A DNA stretch of 64,000 bases, taken from positions 29,533,631-29,597,630 of the forward strand of contig NC_068971.1 in the NCBI RefSeq assembly GCF_016808095.1, written 5' to 3'. How positions within the stretch are numbered: the first letter of the stretch is position 1; every line of letters starts with the position of its first letter. The translations under genes were made by a program, and so were the position numbers. Shown here piece after piece: positions 11,526-21,699 of the stretch. The DNA comes from Vigna angularis (lineage: Eukaryota > Streptophyta > Magnoliopsida > Fabales > Fabaceae). The notes under the pieces are model-generated. The model was given only the letters and a program-made list of their open reading frames with translations. It searched no databases and was not told the DNA's origin.

Positions 11526-12075
11526 TTAATTCTTTTTCTTATTTTTCTTCTTAAGGTATGTCCTAAGAAGCATGTCACTGTTACTTTCCTCAGCAACATT
11601 TTCATCCTCACTTTCCTCTTCTTCAATTGTAGCGCTCTCATCAGGTGTACTACCTTCTTCATCTGATTCTTCCTCAACTGCTCTTTCTTCATTCTGATTT
11701 TCAAAAATCAGATGCTCTTTTATTTCAGTAACATCATCTCTTGTTCTCTGGTACATAATTTTGAGAGACCTTATTTCTCTTAGTAAGGTTCTTTCAAATT
11801 CTGATCTTGCGTTGTATGGAATAGAAGAAGATCCTCCTGCTTCTTCATCTTCCTCGACATACTCACTTTTGAACATCCATTTGGAGTGTGCTGCATGCCC
11901 ATCTTACGTAGGGCAGATCTTCTAATCAAGCTGGTTCTGCCGTATAACTCGCTTGACTCACTCACATAGTTAACTCCAAAATGAATTAGGATCTTGGAGA
12001 TGAATACACAGTAGGGCATCATTGCTGAGTCAATTCTTGTTACTTTCAACATATTGTTCGAGATTGCTGTAGGCT
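11526..12075 (-). pseudogene. Element K env-like protein, C-terminal fragment
   Basis: Two overlapping minus-strand frames form one decayed coding region. The first (12052-11780) has MPYCVFISKILIHFGV and a SALRKMGM segment, typical of the C-terminal half of the plant retroelement protein family once called putative plant transposon protein. The second (11876-11526) continues with a coiled-coil-like stretch (about residues 30-60) and an acidic tail rich in Glu/Asp, ending in lysines. One frameshift separates them near 11870. In SIRE-like copia elements such an env-like ORF lies between pol and the 3' LTR, which fits the 3' UTR that follows. The upstream part is cut off by the LTR of element G at 12076. 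Membrane or envelope function is not shown. Confidence 0.6.
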
Positions 12076-12377
12076 GATAACGGTTGAAATACCGTTATTT
12101 TTATACTTAAGTTGTGAGAATAAGAGAGTTGAAGGTGGTATTATTGGTTGTATAGTTAGTTTTCCTTGTTTTGACAGGAATTAAAATGAATTGGATGAAG
12201 AAGTTGAAGTAGCAAGGAGTTGGAGTCAGGAAAGGCTGGAAAGGTAGCACATAGAAGAATCACATATAGCGCTGAGCGTCATTTTGGGGCGTTGAGCGCC
12301 AATTTAGAGGTGCAACCACTATTTCACGCCTGAGCACCACCGTTGAGCTCAAGTTGAGAGGTGCAACCACTGTTTTG
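12076..12377 (+). repeat. Element G 5' LTR, first part (type-2)
   Basis: Starts TGATAACGGTTGAAATACCG and runs about 300 bp with gcgctgagcg and gcgttgagcgc motifs before it is broken by element M. The LTR resumes at 14133; its middle section is missing, so M's arrival or later recombination deleted part of the target. Confidence 0.72.
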
Positions 12378-14132
12378 ATGGGCCCCAACAACAAAAGACC
12401 TAAGACCGAACCGTTGGTCCCCAACAACGGCGCCAAAATTTGATGGGGCTGTCGTGGCCCATACAAATTTGATGTGCAATAAAGAATGTAGTATAATACT
12501 AGGAAGTGACTCCTAGGTCGTCTCTCAAGGACCAAATGTGGTTCGAAACTTAGGTCAAACACGCAGGGGGGAGTTTGAAAGTGTCTTTGCAAGTATAATT
12601 AAAATAAATTAGAACTGGAAATTAAAGACAACCAAACAAAATGGAAAGCATTGAATGAAAGCAGAAAACCGAACGGTTCTAACAATACGTGTTAAAACCG
12701 AACGGTGCTATGAAGGACCGAACTGTCTGAAGTAGTGATCGAACGGTGGAATGTAAATTGAATAGCAGAAGTAAAAGCCGAACGGTCAAAAAGGAATCCG
12801 AACGGTAATAACATTAATATCGAACGGTCTCTAAAGAAATAGAAACATAATTAACGAAGACACTCAAAATGTAAATTCTAAATCAAGAACAACAACGAGA
12901 ACGCAATTGAAAGAGTGAAAACCGAACTCTAGCAAATAAAGAGTAAAATGTAGAAAACGTAACAGCGGCTGAATTGAAAATGCACCACATGAACTTAAAC
13001 ACGAAATGAACAGTGAACGTAAAACCAAAACGCAGCAATGAAGAAGAAAGTGAACAATAACGAAGAAGAAACGAGCGTGGCAAAGCTTAATAAAAGGAAA
13101 TGAACGGGAACTGAACGCAATAACGATTTCAACTATTAAATTGCACTACAAACAAGATTCAATGCATGAAATTGAAAAGGAATAAAAACCTAAAGCTCCC
13201 CAAAGGGGGAGGAGGAAGAAGATGCTCCCTAGAAAACTAAATGCCGGCGGGAAGACTTGTAGAGAAATCTGCTTTTAGGGTTTTATACAAACCAGAAGAC
13301 CAAAAATGCCCTCCTAATGGGCTTGTCCTACAAAATGACCTACAATTGGGCCCAAAGTCCTAAGGTATGACCCAATGACATTCCAAAATGAAATTAAACT
13401 CTAATACTGATGTGGCCACCCTCTTGAAGTCCTAGAATGTGCATCCAACATTATTGTTGTTCCTTTGGTTACTACATCTGACCGTTCGGTGCTTAAGGCT
13501 CAGACCGCTCGGTCATTCAGCAATGCTCTACAGGCTCGCTCTGTACTATGCAGTCTTCACAAGACTGTTCGGTCATCCACTCTCAAACAACAGGTTATTG
13601 TCGTTCGGTTCATTAGTGTTCGGCCATTAAGTGTAAGCTTTCACAGACCGTTCGGTATATGCGTCCACAGACTGTTCAGTTCTATGATGGTCGACCATTC
13701 TATTCAACAGTGCTCAACTGGTAGTTGACTGTTCGGTGGAGGCTTCCAGCAAGGCTTTCTCAGCTCGTTTCGTGCAGACTTCAACAGACCGTTCGTCATG
13801 CTTTTGTCCTCAGACCGTTCGATCGCTGCCGTTCGGTACAGTAGAGCTTGGTCATTCTTTGCAAGCTACACCGTTCGGTCAAGACATTCTCTAGCTGTTC
13901 GGTTCTGTGTAAGAGGAGCAAACCCTTTGTCTATAACTTTCAAACAGTGATTGTCCTGCAGATAATGATTGAAATAATTAAGCCCAAATAATTCAAATTA
14001 ATTAAAATAAGAATTAGTCTTGAAATTAAGCCCAAATAGTGAAAATGAGATAAAAATAGAGAATTAAACACACTTCACTAGCAAAATATGGTGTTGAAAG
14101 CTAAGTGTATAATGAAAACTGGTGACTCATCA
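12378..14132 (-). mobile_element. Element M: truncated minus-strand type-1 LTR element
   Basis: Contains a complete type-1 LTR at 12441-14132 (minus; start TGATGAGTCACC at 14132, end at the tcgacag-like ggccacgacagccccatca region at 12441), a primer site TGGCGCCGTTGTTGGGGA at 12418-12435 and about 40 bp of leader. The rest of the internal region and second LTR are lost, and there is no target duplication. The LTR carries CCGTTCGG/CCGAACGG motif clusters at 12665-12830 and 13480-13910. The frames at 13439-13728 are these motif arrays, not genes. Confidence 0.78.
12418..12435 (-). other. Primer binding site of element M (tRNA-Asp)
   Basis: TGGCGCCGTTGTTGGGGA on the minus strand, one transition from the tRNA-Asp complement, five bases from the LTR end. 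Confidence 0.82.
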
Positions 14133-14570
14133 CTCTCCCAAAAGCAATATTACCTAGACATTGGGATAGGAGGGTTGGTTGCCTTTAAGCTTCTGTGCGA
14201 ATGTAATGCATAATTAATTACTGGGGATACAAGGCATTGTGATCTAGTAATTAAGAGTAGGCTTTCTTCACCGAGACATCGGGTTTGAGGTAAATTAGAA
14301 AGTGACATTAACATTAATGAAGAAGATGAATTCATAAATAGATGAGAGTGGATAGGATAAGTCGGAATCCCCAACAACATAATCATTCCATATTTTATAC
14401 ACCAATCACCTGTGCATTCTTCAAGTCAATTGATCAACACTTGAATTCATATTTATTTTCTGCATTATAAACACTATGATTTATTTTACAAGTCTTAATT
14501 AATCAAGAACCCACATGAATGTCTAGGCCGTGAGTCTCTTGGGAAACGATACTTGGTCTTACCATTTATT
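14133..14570 (+). repeat. Element G 5' LTR, last part (type-2b), 3' end and primer site deleted
   Basis: Matches the right part of the type-2b LTRs (for example 53075-53515 in E): cctagacat, the ggttgcctttaagcttctgtg phrase, and gatacttggtcttacc. At about 14570 the sequence jumps straight into the leader (gattagctttgacttgattt), skipping the LTR terminus and the primer site. A short gatt match at the breakpoint suggests microhomology deletion. Confidence 0.72.
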
Positions 14571-14803
14571 ATTGATTAGCTTTGACTTGATTTATTTTTA
14601 TTTTAAAAGTGCTTTTTAGGGTTTTGTTTTCTTGTGTATGCAGGGTATAATCCGAACTAGAAGCAAGAAAACATCGGAACCTCTTCTTGAAGGATTGGAC
14701 GAGAGTAGATGGAGAAGGAGAATCCGAACATTTAGAGAATTATTTCCTTCTCCAGACACTTTTACAACCCTCACCAGAAGAATCTGACCAGAGTACTAAA
14801 GAG
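14571..14803 (+). other. Element G leader
   Basis: T-rich leader ending in gtatgcag at 14636-14643, the same place where the leaders of B, D, E and J have an AG. A gag-like frame in another register (TRSKKTSEPLLEGLDESRW) precedes the ATG I chose at 14804. Confidence 0.5.
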
Positions 14804-16323
14804 ATGGCTGGAGAAAATAATGGCATACGCACTCTAGCGGATTACACCACTATTGTTGGCCCTCATCACTTTAACAACATTGCGAGGCCGAGGGTCAATG
14901 CTACAAATATGGAGGTGAAACCGGCTTTGATACAATTGGTGAAGAGCAACCAATTTAATGGACTATCTCATGAAAGTCCATATGAACATCTGACTATATT
15001 CAACGAGATTTGCAACACTGTGAAGATCAATGGTGTGCCAGATGACACTATAAAGCTTAGTTTGTTTCCTTTCTCATTGGGAGGCAATGCTAATCTATGG
15101 TTGAATTCTTTCCCGAAGGAAAGCTTTACTGAATGGGAAGCTGTGGTTTCAAAGTTTCTGAACAAGTACTTCCCACAGTCAAAAATCAACAAGGGTAAGC
15201 AAGAAATTTCTTCTTTCAGGCAAGGTATGGAGGAGACGTTAGGTTAAGCATGGGATAGATACAAAAGTTTGCTAAGGAAGACGCTCACGCATGGCTTTGA
15301 TTAAGCAACAATAGTCATTCTTTTCCTTGAAGATCTAGGTTCACAAACCAAATTGATGTTAGATGCCTCAGTTGGAGGTAATATTAAGTGTAAGACTCCA
15401 GAGGAAGCTTTTGAATTGATTGACAACATGGCTACTAATGATAACAAGATGCATAGTGAAAGAGGAGCTCCACCTGAATAGAAGGGATTTCTACAATTAC
15501 AATCTCAAGATGCCTTGCTTGCACAAAATAAAATTATAACTCAACAGTTAGAGAATTTGACGAAGACACTCGCTCAGTTGCCAAAGGAGATGAAGAACGT
15601 TTCATAGGTTCAACAATAACTCTGTGAATTATGTGGTGGTGATCATATCAATGGTCAATGTGCTTTTCCATTGGAGGCCCTAGAAGATGTCAATTATATG
15701 GGCAATCAATTCCAATACTGCCAAGGAGACTTCAACCAAGGGTGGAAACCTCACCCAAGCATGGGTCAAGGTCAAAATGGACAAGCTGGACAAGCAGGAC
15801 AATTTAATATACTACAACAGCAACCATCATTATGGCAACAAGTATCTGCGCTAAATGAGAGATAAATAAAGCTAGAAGACACTCTTCAACAATTTATGCA
15901 GGTGACTATCTCTAATCACAAGAGCACTGAAGCTGCTATAAGAAATTTGGAGATGCAGGTCGGCCAACTGGCCAAGAAGATGGAAGACAAAGCAGAAAAG
16001 CAATTTGGGGCTAACACTGAGGTTAACCCTAAGGAAGAGTGTAAAGCTATTGCAAGCATAAATGATGAGAGGGTGGAAAAGAGCAAAGAAAGAGTTGAGT
16101 TAGAGAAGAGAGAATATGTGAGGTTGAGACGAAAGTGAAAGAAAAGAAGAGGGGAGAGAAAAATTTTGAGAAAATTGAAAAAGTTGATAGTGCTTCGAGA
16201 CCGAGAGGAAAAGGTGATCTTTAATGTCTTCAAAGCTGAGCAGCAGAATCAAGAGAGAAAGACTAATCATAAAGTTGCATGTAAGGATGCACCAGTGATT
16301 AGCTCTAAAGCTATCAAGCCGGT
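14804..16323 (+). pseudogene. Element G gag pseudogene (Athila-like)
   Basis: From ATG 14804 (MAGENNGIRTLADYTTIVGP) one frame runs to 16138 interrupted by stops at 15245, 15302, 15479, 15606, 15617 and 15863. Most sit where Gln would be expected, so they fit CAA/CAG to TAA/TAG decay. Domains in order: retrotransposon gag core (VKPALIQLVKSNQFNGL to LWLNSFPKESFTEWEAVVSK, about residues 40-125), a knuckle CELCGGDHINGQC (about 15625-15663), a Gln/Gly-rich segment with FNQGWKPHPSMGQGQ, a coiled-coil-like region, and a lysine/glutamate-rich tail. After a frameshift near 16205 a short piece resembles the end of the protease region (VIFNVFKAEQQNQ). Gag forms the virus-like particle in this family. 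The protease catalytic part and RT are absent. S1 splits the frame at 16324. Confidence 0.78.
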
Positions 16324-17817
16324 TGATGAGTCAATATTTTCTTGACTTCACTTAGTTTATTGTGCTAGAATTAATCAGGGAATTGTTCTTAAATGTCTGG
16401 TATTTTTCTGTTTTTGCTAATTGTGCTTAATTTGACTAGAAATTCTTATTTTAATTAATTTGAATTATGTGAGCTAATTATTTTCATCATGAATTGCAGG
16501 AAAAATTTTGGAGATACATTTTGGGACATGAGGAAGAATGCCAAATAAATTCAAGACTCTTCACATAGACATTTTAGAATTAATTAAATTGTAATTTAGT
16601 AGTGTAGAATATTTTTGGATTAACTTTTGTAGATTGAGCCAATTTTTGGCAAAATGAATTAGGCCCAAAAGTAGGGGTGGATGACTTGGCACCCTAGGGT
16701 TTTTTTGTGTGGACCCCACCCTCATTAAAGAAAACTCATGGCCTTAAGCAGCTGTCACACTCACTTAGTTTTTTGCTGGGGGAACGTTTTTTTGAATTAA
16801 AAATGGTGCAATGTTGTTACGGGAGATGAATGAAAAGCTCTACGTTAATTTCATTTTGCTGATTTACTCATTGACCCTTTTCATTTGGTTCATGCACTTT
16901 TTGATTGAAGTTTCAATCCATCAATGTTAGGTCCAACATGGAGAAGCACATCTTTTCTTTTCTTTTGAGAACGAAACGGTGATTCATTTCTCAATTGAAG
17001 GCACTCGGTCATGGGAAATGGATGGGATTCCAGTAGCATGGTAATTAATTTGAGAAGCAAGGCTTCGTTCAGCAGCTACACGTGTTGATTCATGGAGAAA
17101 GGTGTTTGAAGCAGCTACACGCATTGGAAGCAGAATAACACGTTGGAGAGAAGCAGGCAGCTCAACTTTTCTTGTCAAGCTGATTCATGGAAGAGGAGAG
17201 AATAGGTGGTTGTCACGTCCAGCATCATTAGGAGGATAATTCGTTTTTTTATTTGTTTTTAAAGAATGGAATGCGTTGATTTCAATTTGGAGCAGACGAG
17301 GCACATTGGATGCTACTTTCTTTTAAAAAAGCATTAGGGTGATTAGGTAATGGAAGAGTGTCCCCTGAGGTGATTACTTGGCATGGAGAAAGGCACGGCC
17401 TCGGGATGGACGTCCAGGAGAAGCACATGTGGGACATTCATTTTCCTTTAGAATGAGCTCATTTATTTAGTTGAATATGCCACCGCCTGGAAGAAAGAAC
17501 ACACGTCGCCAACCACCTTTTGGATTCACTTTATTTTGCTTTTAGAGGTTGAAGCAGCTGACTCACTTCATTTTTATTCTACTGTTCAAGCATTTATTTT
17601 TTTCTAACTGTTGTTCGGTGATGGATGTGCATGGTAACAATCAGCAACTCTCGCTTTGGCTCATTAGTTGTATTTTACAACGTTATGCATTGATAGCCGT
17701 GTTCGACCTATTACCTAAACCACATTTGGTCCTTAAGAGACGACCTAGGAGTCACTTCCTAGTCTATACTACATTTTTAATGCACATCAAATTTGATGGG
17801 CCGTGACAGCCACATCA
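16324..17817 (+). mobile_element. Solo LTR S1 (type-1) with target duplication
   Basis: Begins TGATGAGTCAATATTTTC and ends GACAGCCACATCA. It is flanked by the perfect 5-bp duplication ccggt (16319-16323 and 17818-17822). No internal sequence is present, so it is a solo LTR left by LTR-LTR recombination. It is the only unbroken type-1 LTR of the S1/C subtype here and shows what C has lost from its own LTRs. The middle holds repeated tcacgtc/cacgt motifs. Confidence 0.9.
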
Positions 17818-17822
17818 CCGGT

Positions 17823-18099
17823 CATCAAAGGTAAAAATTGTTTCTTGTCACAGGTTAGGGAAGAAGAAAAAGATGACAAAGGAAGGGTGGTTCATGATGA
17901 CTTGGTGGATGCACAATACAAACTTGGCACACTTGTAAGATTCAAGAGCAAGTTATGGGTTGTGAAAGATTTTAAAGAGAATGGAGTGATAGAGATTAAA
18001 GCTCCATATTCAAGATGAGTCAAGGAGGTGGACCAAAAGCAATTGATGAGTTGGTGTGATGAAAGCAAGGAGAACACCAACATGAAAGATGGAACTTGA
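17823..18099 (+). pseudogene. Element G 3' coding tail, pol C-terminus-like
   Basis: The frame continues from the gag side of S1: FLSQVREEEKDD, then AQYKLGTLVRFKSKLWVVKD and IEIKAPYSR, with TGA at 18016-18018 where Arg is likely (CGA to TGA), then on to a TGA at 18097-18099. I take it as the end of an Athila-type polyprotein downstream of integrase; this is by position and general character, not a domain I can name with certainty. It follows the protease remnant directly, so RT, RNase H and integrase are deleted from G. Confidence 0.5.
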
Positions 18100-18295
18100 G
18101 AAGCTAATGACGTTAAAAGAGCGCTTACTAGGAGGCACCCTAGTGATTTAAAAACATTATTTTTTTTTAGTTATTGTTCATTTTGGTGATGTAGTTTGAA
18201 ACTTTGGAACATTGTTTTATTTTGTTATGAGACTGTTATGGAATAACATCTACTGATGGATTCTAGATGATAGAGTATCTACTAAAGGATACTAT
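18100..18295 (+). other. Element G region after pol, with ggaggcacc phrase
   Basis: Contains gacgttaaaagagcgcttac and aggaggcaccctagtg, matching the minus-strand phrase of D at 57095-57130. It ends with single copies of the catctactgatgga unit (18247-18262 and a variant at 18276-18290) that is amplified in E. Confidence 0.6.
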
Positions 18296-19645
18296 TGATA
18301 ATAGTTGAAAAACTGTTATTTTTATACTTAAAATTGACTTCAATTACAACCTTTATGACTTAGAAATTGGCTTGAACTCATGATTTTGTTGAATTGTTGG
18401 AAATAACAGAGTTGGACTAGTTTTATGCTTGATTTCTTTGTTTTTGCAGGTTTAAAGATGAATTTGATGAAAGAAGTGAAGTAGGAAAGAGATGGAAACA
18501 GAAAAAAACACAAAAAGTGCAAAAGAAGACAATCAGCAAGTACCGCTCAGCGCCAATTACCGCTGAGCGGCACTTTTCAGTACCCGTTGGCACCTCTGAG
18601 GGGAAAACTGGCGCTAACGGGAAGAATGGTCGCGCGCTACTACCGCTGAGCGGTATTTACTGCTGAGCGACACTTTTCTGGGCTTGGGCCTACTTTTCTG
18701 TAATTTTTAGAATATTATATAAGCTTTAGGACGTCTTAGGGTTTGTATCTTTGGCTGGAACAAAGCAGAAACACACTTTTCACCCCTTGGGGGTAGAATT
18801 GGAGATGGTGACGACTCTCCTCTTCTCTTTCTCGGGGTTTTCTATCTCTTCCATTTTTTCATTCCATTGTTCATCTAGTTCACCATGAATATGGTGAACT
18901 AAACTTATTTCGTTGTTGGGTAATCAATCTAAATCCTTAGAAACTCTCTTGTATGGAATTTGTTCTTCAAGATCATTTTTATGATACATGCTTTCTTTCA
19001 TTAATAGTTAGGTTTTTTCCTCTTTGCTCAAAGCATGCATTGTTTAACTCATTCAATGTCATGATTATTAGTTTTGTCGATATGGACACATACAGGGAAA
19101 TCTAGATCTGGGGAATCTCTCCTAAAAGTATATTACCAACCTAGACATAGGAGTATGATAGTTGGTTGCCTTTAAGCTTTTGTGCTTCAGAATTAATTAT
19201 TAGGGATGCTAGGAATTGTATGAACTCATAATTAAGGATAGGCTTTCTTCGCCGAGACATCGGGTTTAAAGTAATTTAGAAAGTGGCATTAACATTAATG
19301 AAAACAATGATGAATTCCTAAAAACAAGAGAGTGGATAGGATGAAATTGATAAACCCCAACAACATATTCATCCATATATTTCAATTCACGTGTTTTGTT
19401 TCTTCTTGCCCATTGATCATCACATGCATACATATTTACTTTTCAGTCTTTTGCATTTGAAACTTACAACAATTTGTTCACAAGACTTAATTCATCAATG
19501 AATCACATAACTGTCTAGGTCGTGAGTCCTTTGGGAGAACGATAGTTGGTCTTACTAGGTTTATTACTTGATACGATTCGGTTACACTTGCCAAGGGTTA
19601 ACAAGTCTTTGACTCCGTTTTCGGGGATCGAAGATTTTTTCATCA
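18296..19645 (+). mobile_element. Solo LTR S2 (type-2b) with target duplication
   Basis: Starts TGATAATAGTTGAAAAACTG, ends GATTTTTTCATCA, flanked by actat on both sides (18291-18295, 19646-19650). Contains palindromic CCGCTGAGCGG-type motifs at 18545-18680, a TATATAAG box at 18716-18723, and an internal primer-site-like ttgactccgttttcgggg at 19609-19626, about 20 bases before the true LTR end. Confidence 0.92.
18716..18723 (+). promoter_or_regulatory. TATA-like box of type-2b LTR
   Basis: TATATAAG followed by ctttagg; the same string with the same context is in S4 at 61126-61133. It sits after the CCGCTGAGCGG motifs and before the ccccttggggg block, as expected for a U3/R boundary. Promoter role inferred. 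Confidence 0.5.
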
Positions 19646-19650
19646 ACTAT

Positions 19651-20772
19651 GCTTATACACACCTACTGATGGGTGTTGGGGAGAAAGATATGCATCTATT
19701 GAAGGATGCTGGAGGATTCATGGGTCAGGCTCGTGACGTTAAACAAGCGCTACCTGAGAGGCAACCCAGCTGTTTGAATTTATCTTTGTTCTAGTTGCAT
19801 TATAGGTTCTTAATTGTTGAATGTTTGAGTGGTGTGAGAGATTAAATGCATTGATTGAGTGAGAGTATGTGAAGTGAGTGGAAAATACATGAAATTCGAA
19901 AAATTGAGATTTAAAGTTTAGTGAATATTGGTTAAGTACACTTAGGGCAAGGAACAAAAGAGGAAGAGTGAACCGCGCTCACCGCTTAACGCCAGTTTGG
20001 GGCGTTGAGCGCGACTTCTGTAGATTTGGGTTTTAGGTTAAAATTGGGCTCAACGTAAGTTGGTCCATGAGATTCTTTCTTGACCCTAGGTCTCGCCCTA
20101 GCCGCCCCATTCACTCTTCACTCTTTCCAGCCACCTCAAAACACTCTCCAAAGGTTTTCTCTCCACTTTCTCCTTCATCCTCCTCCACAAAACCCTTTCT
20201 CCACCCATTTTGCATCACTTTTCCATCCAAGTTTGGGGTTTGTTGAGAGCACTACTGTTAGGGTTTGGTTTCCCCAATTTCATTTGGCATTCTTCACACA
20301 TTGAGAATCTCCAAGCAAGTAAGTGCATGCATTTTACATTCTAGGGCATTTGAAAGTATGATTTTGAATGAATGTTGTGGTCCAAGTATGATTCTTGAGG
20401 AATTTTGATATCTATGCATGATTTGGTGAAATAATCACTGTTTGGACCGATTAAAATGTTTGATTGATGATTGGAACTGTGAAAAATGCATGTGAGTAGT
20501 GTTTAAGGCCAGCTAGGGCTATTTTCATGAATGAATTGTCTGGTGCTGAGGGCCCTCTAAGGGGCGCTCAGCGCGATTTCTAGAGAAGTTGTTTTTGTGA
20601 ATGCTGGCCATTTGTTGCTGTTTGGTTGGATGTTTTTGTTGTAAGTAACGCTGAGGGCCCCTGTTTTGCCCTCAGCAGTGACAAGAAGAGTGGGTTTGGA
20701 TTGCTTTTGATAGTTCATGTACTAATGCTTGATAATGCTTCTTGTGGTTTTGTGAATTGTTTTAATGTAGGG
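19651..20772 (+). other. Element G leader of the env-like ORF
   Basis: Host sequence continues after S2: gatgggtgttggg, gacgttaaacaagcgctacc and gaggcaacccagctg, then about 900 bp that match D's minus strand at 51205-52200. It includes gcgttgagcgc-type motifs, a pyrimidine-rich segment (20080-20250) and the intron-like end ttttaatgtaggg (20760-20772) before the env-like ATG. The 74-codon frame 20080-20304 is not kept in D and is not called. A spliced env-like message is a possibility, not shown. Confidence 0.5.
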
Positions 20773-20874
20773 ATGGCCTTCTCGTCAGGGAAGACAGTTA
20801 AAACCGTGGGAAACAAGAGAAAGGATCCAGAACGTTTCTATTCAAACAAACTCCTTTCTATAAGCATGAGCGAC
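20773..20874 (+). pseudogene. Element G env-like ORF, N-terminal fragment
   Basis: ATG 20773 opens MAFSSGKTVKTVGNKRKDPE, a basic serine/lysine-rich N-terminus. D has a close counterpart at 51204 (-). A one-base loss near 20860 shifts the frame just before the insertion point of element C at 20875. The remainder continues at 27898. Found 3' of the gag region, it occupies the place of the env-like ORF in Athila/Calypso elements. The protein family is the putative plant transposon protein type (Pfam PF20167, named from memory), whose function is unknown. Confidence 0.65.
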
Positions 20875-21507
20875 TGATGAGCCAATATTTTCTTGACTTC
20901 ACTTAGTTTATTATGCTAGAATTAATAAGGGAATTGTGCTTAAATGTCCGGTATTTTTTCGTTTTTGCTAAGTGTGCTTAATTTGACCAAAAATTCTTAT
21001 TTTAATTAATTTGAATTATCTGAGCTAATTATTTTCATCATTGATTGCAGGAAAAATTTTGGAGATACATTTTGCTGATTATGGTTTATGCATTTAATTA
21101 GTTTATGTATTTAATTAGTTTATGCATCTAGTGTTTCCAAGGCTAACATAGACCATTCGGTCTCATAGGCTAGCTCTTTAATGTGTTTTTAGTCACTAGT
21201 TTATTTGGTTTTATTTCATTTTATTAGCTCATCCATTTTTCAAGTCCAATTTAATTAATTGGCTGGTGTGCGGTTTAGGATTGTTCGGTTTAATGTTTTC
21301 ATTTACTTTAATGTTTCCAATTGTATTCGGTTGTGTTTAATTCTCATTTTTAATTTCGTCATTTGCATTCACAAAACCCCCTACTAAGTGTTCGACCTAT
21401 TGACTGAACCACATTTGGTCCTTGAGAGATGACCTAGGAGTCACTTCCTAGCACTATACTACATTTTTAATGCACATCAAATTTGATGGGCCGCGACAGC
21501 CGCATCA
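20875..21507 (+). repeat. Element C 5' LTR (type-1, internally deleted)
   Basis: TGATGAGCCAATATTTTC to GACAGCCGCATCA. Compared with S1 it lacks most of the middle: after gagatacatttt at about 21070 it jumps to tgctgattatgg. The 3' LTR keeps more of that middle, so the deletion is private to the 5' copy. Confidence 0.85.
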
Positions 21508-21512
21508 AATTT

Positions 21513-21530
21513 TTGCGCCGTTGCCGGGGA
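21513..21530 (+). other. Primer binding site of element C (tRNA-Asp)
   Basis: TTGCGCCGTTGCCGGGGA, a single mismatch to the tRNA-Asp complement, five bases after the LTR end. Confidence 0.85.
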
Positions 21531-21699
21531 CCGACGGTTTTGTCTTAGGTCTTTTGTTGTGTTAGAGTGTTGTGTGTGTTAGTATATGTTTTGTCTTGTA
21601 TGTTTGAGTATGTGTGTTTCGGTTGCTTAGGTTTTTTTGTGAGTTTGAATTTTTTGTGCTATCGTTTCATGGTTGTCGGGTGTTGTGACTTACTGTATG

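Noticed and set aside
13439..13728. Two overlapping frames of 63 and 87 codons
   Set aside because: They are read-through of the CCGTTCGG motif array in element M's LTR.
20080..20304. 74-codon frame that begins like a secreted plant protein
   Set aside because: The same DNA in D (minus, about 51600-51820) does not keep the frame; it is the leader of the env-like ORF.
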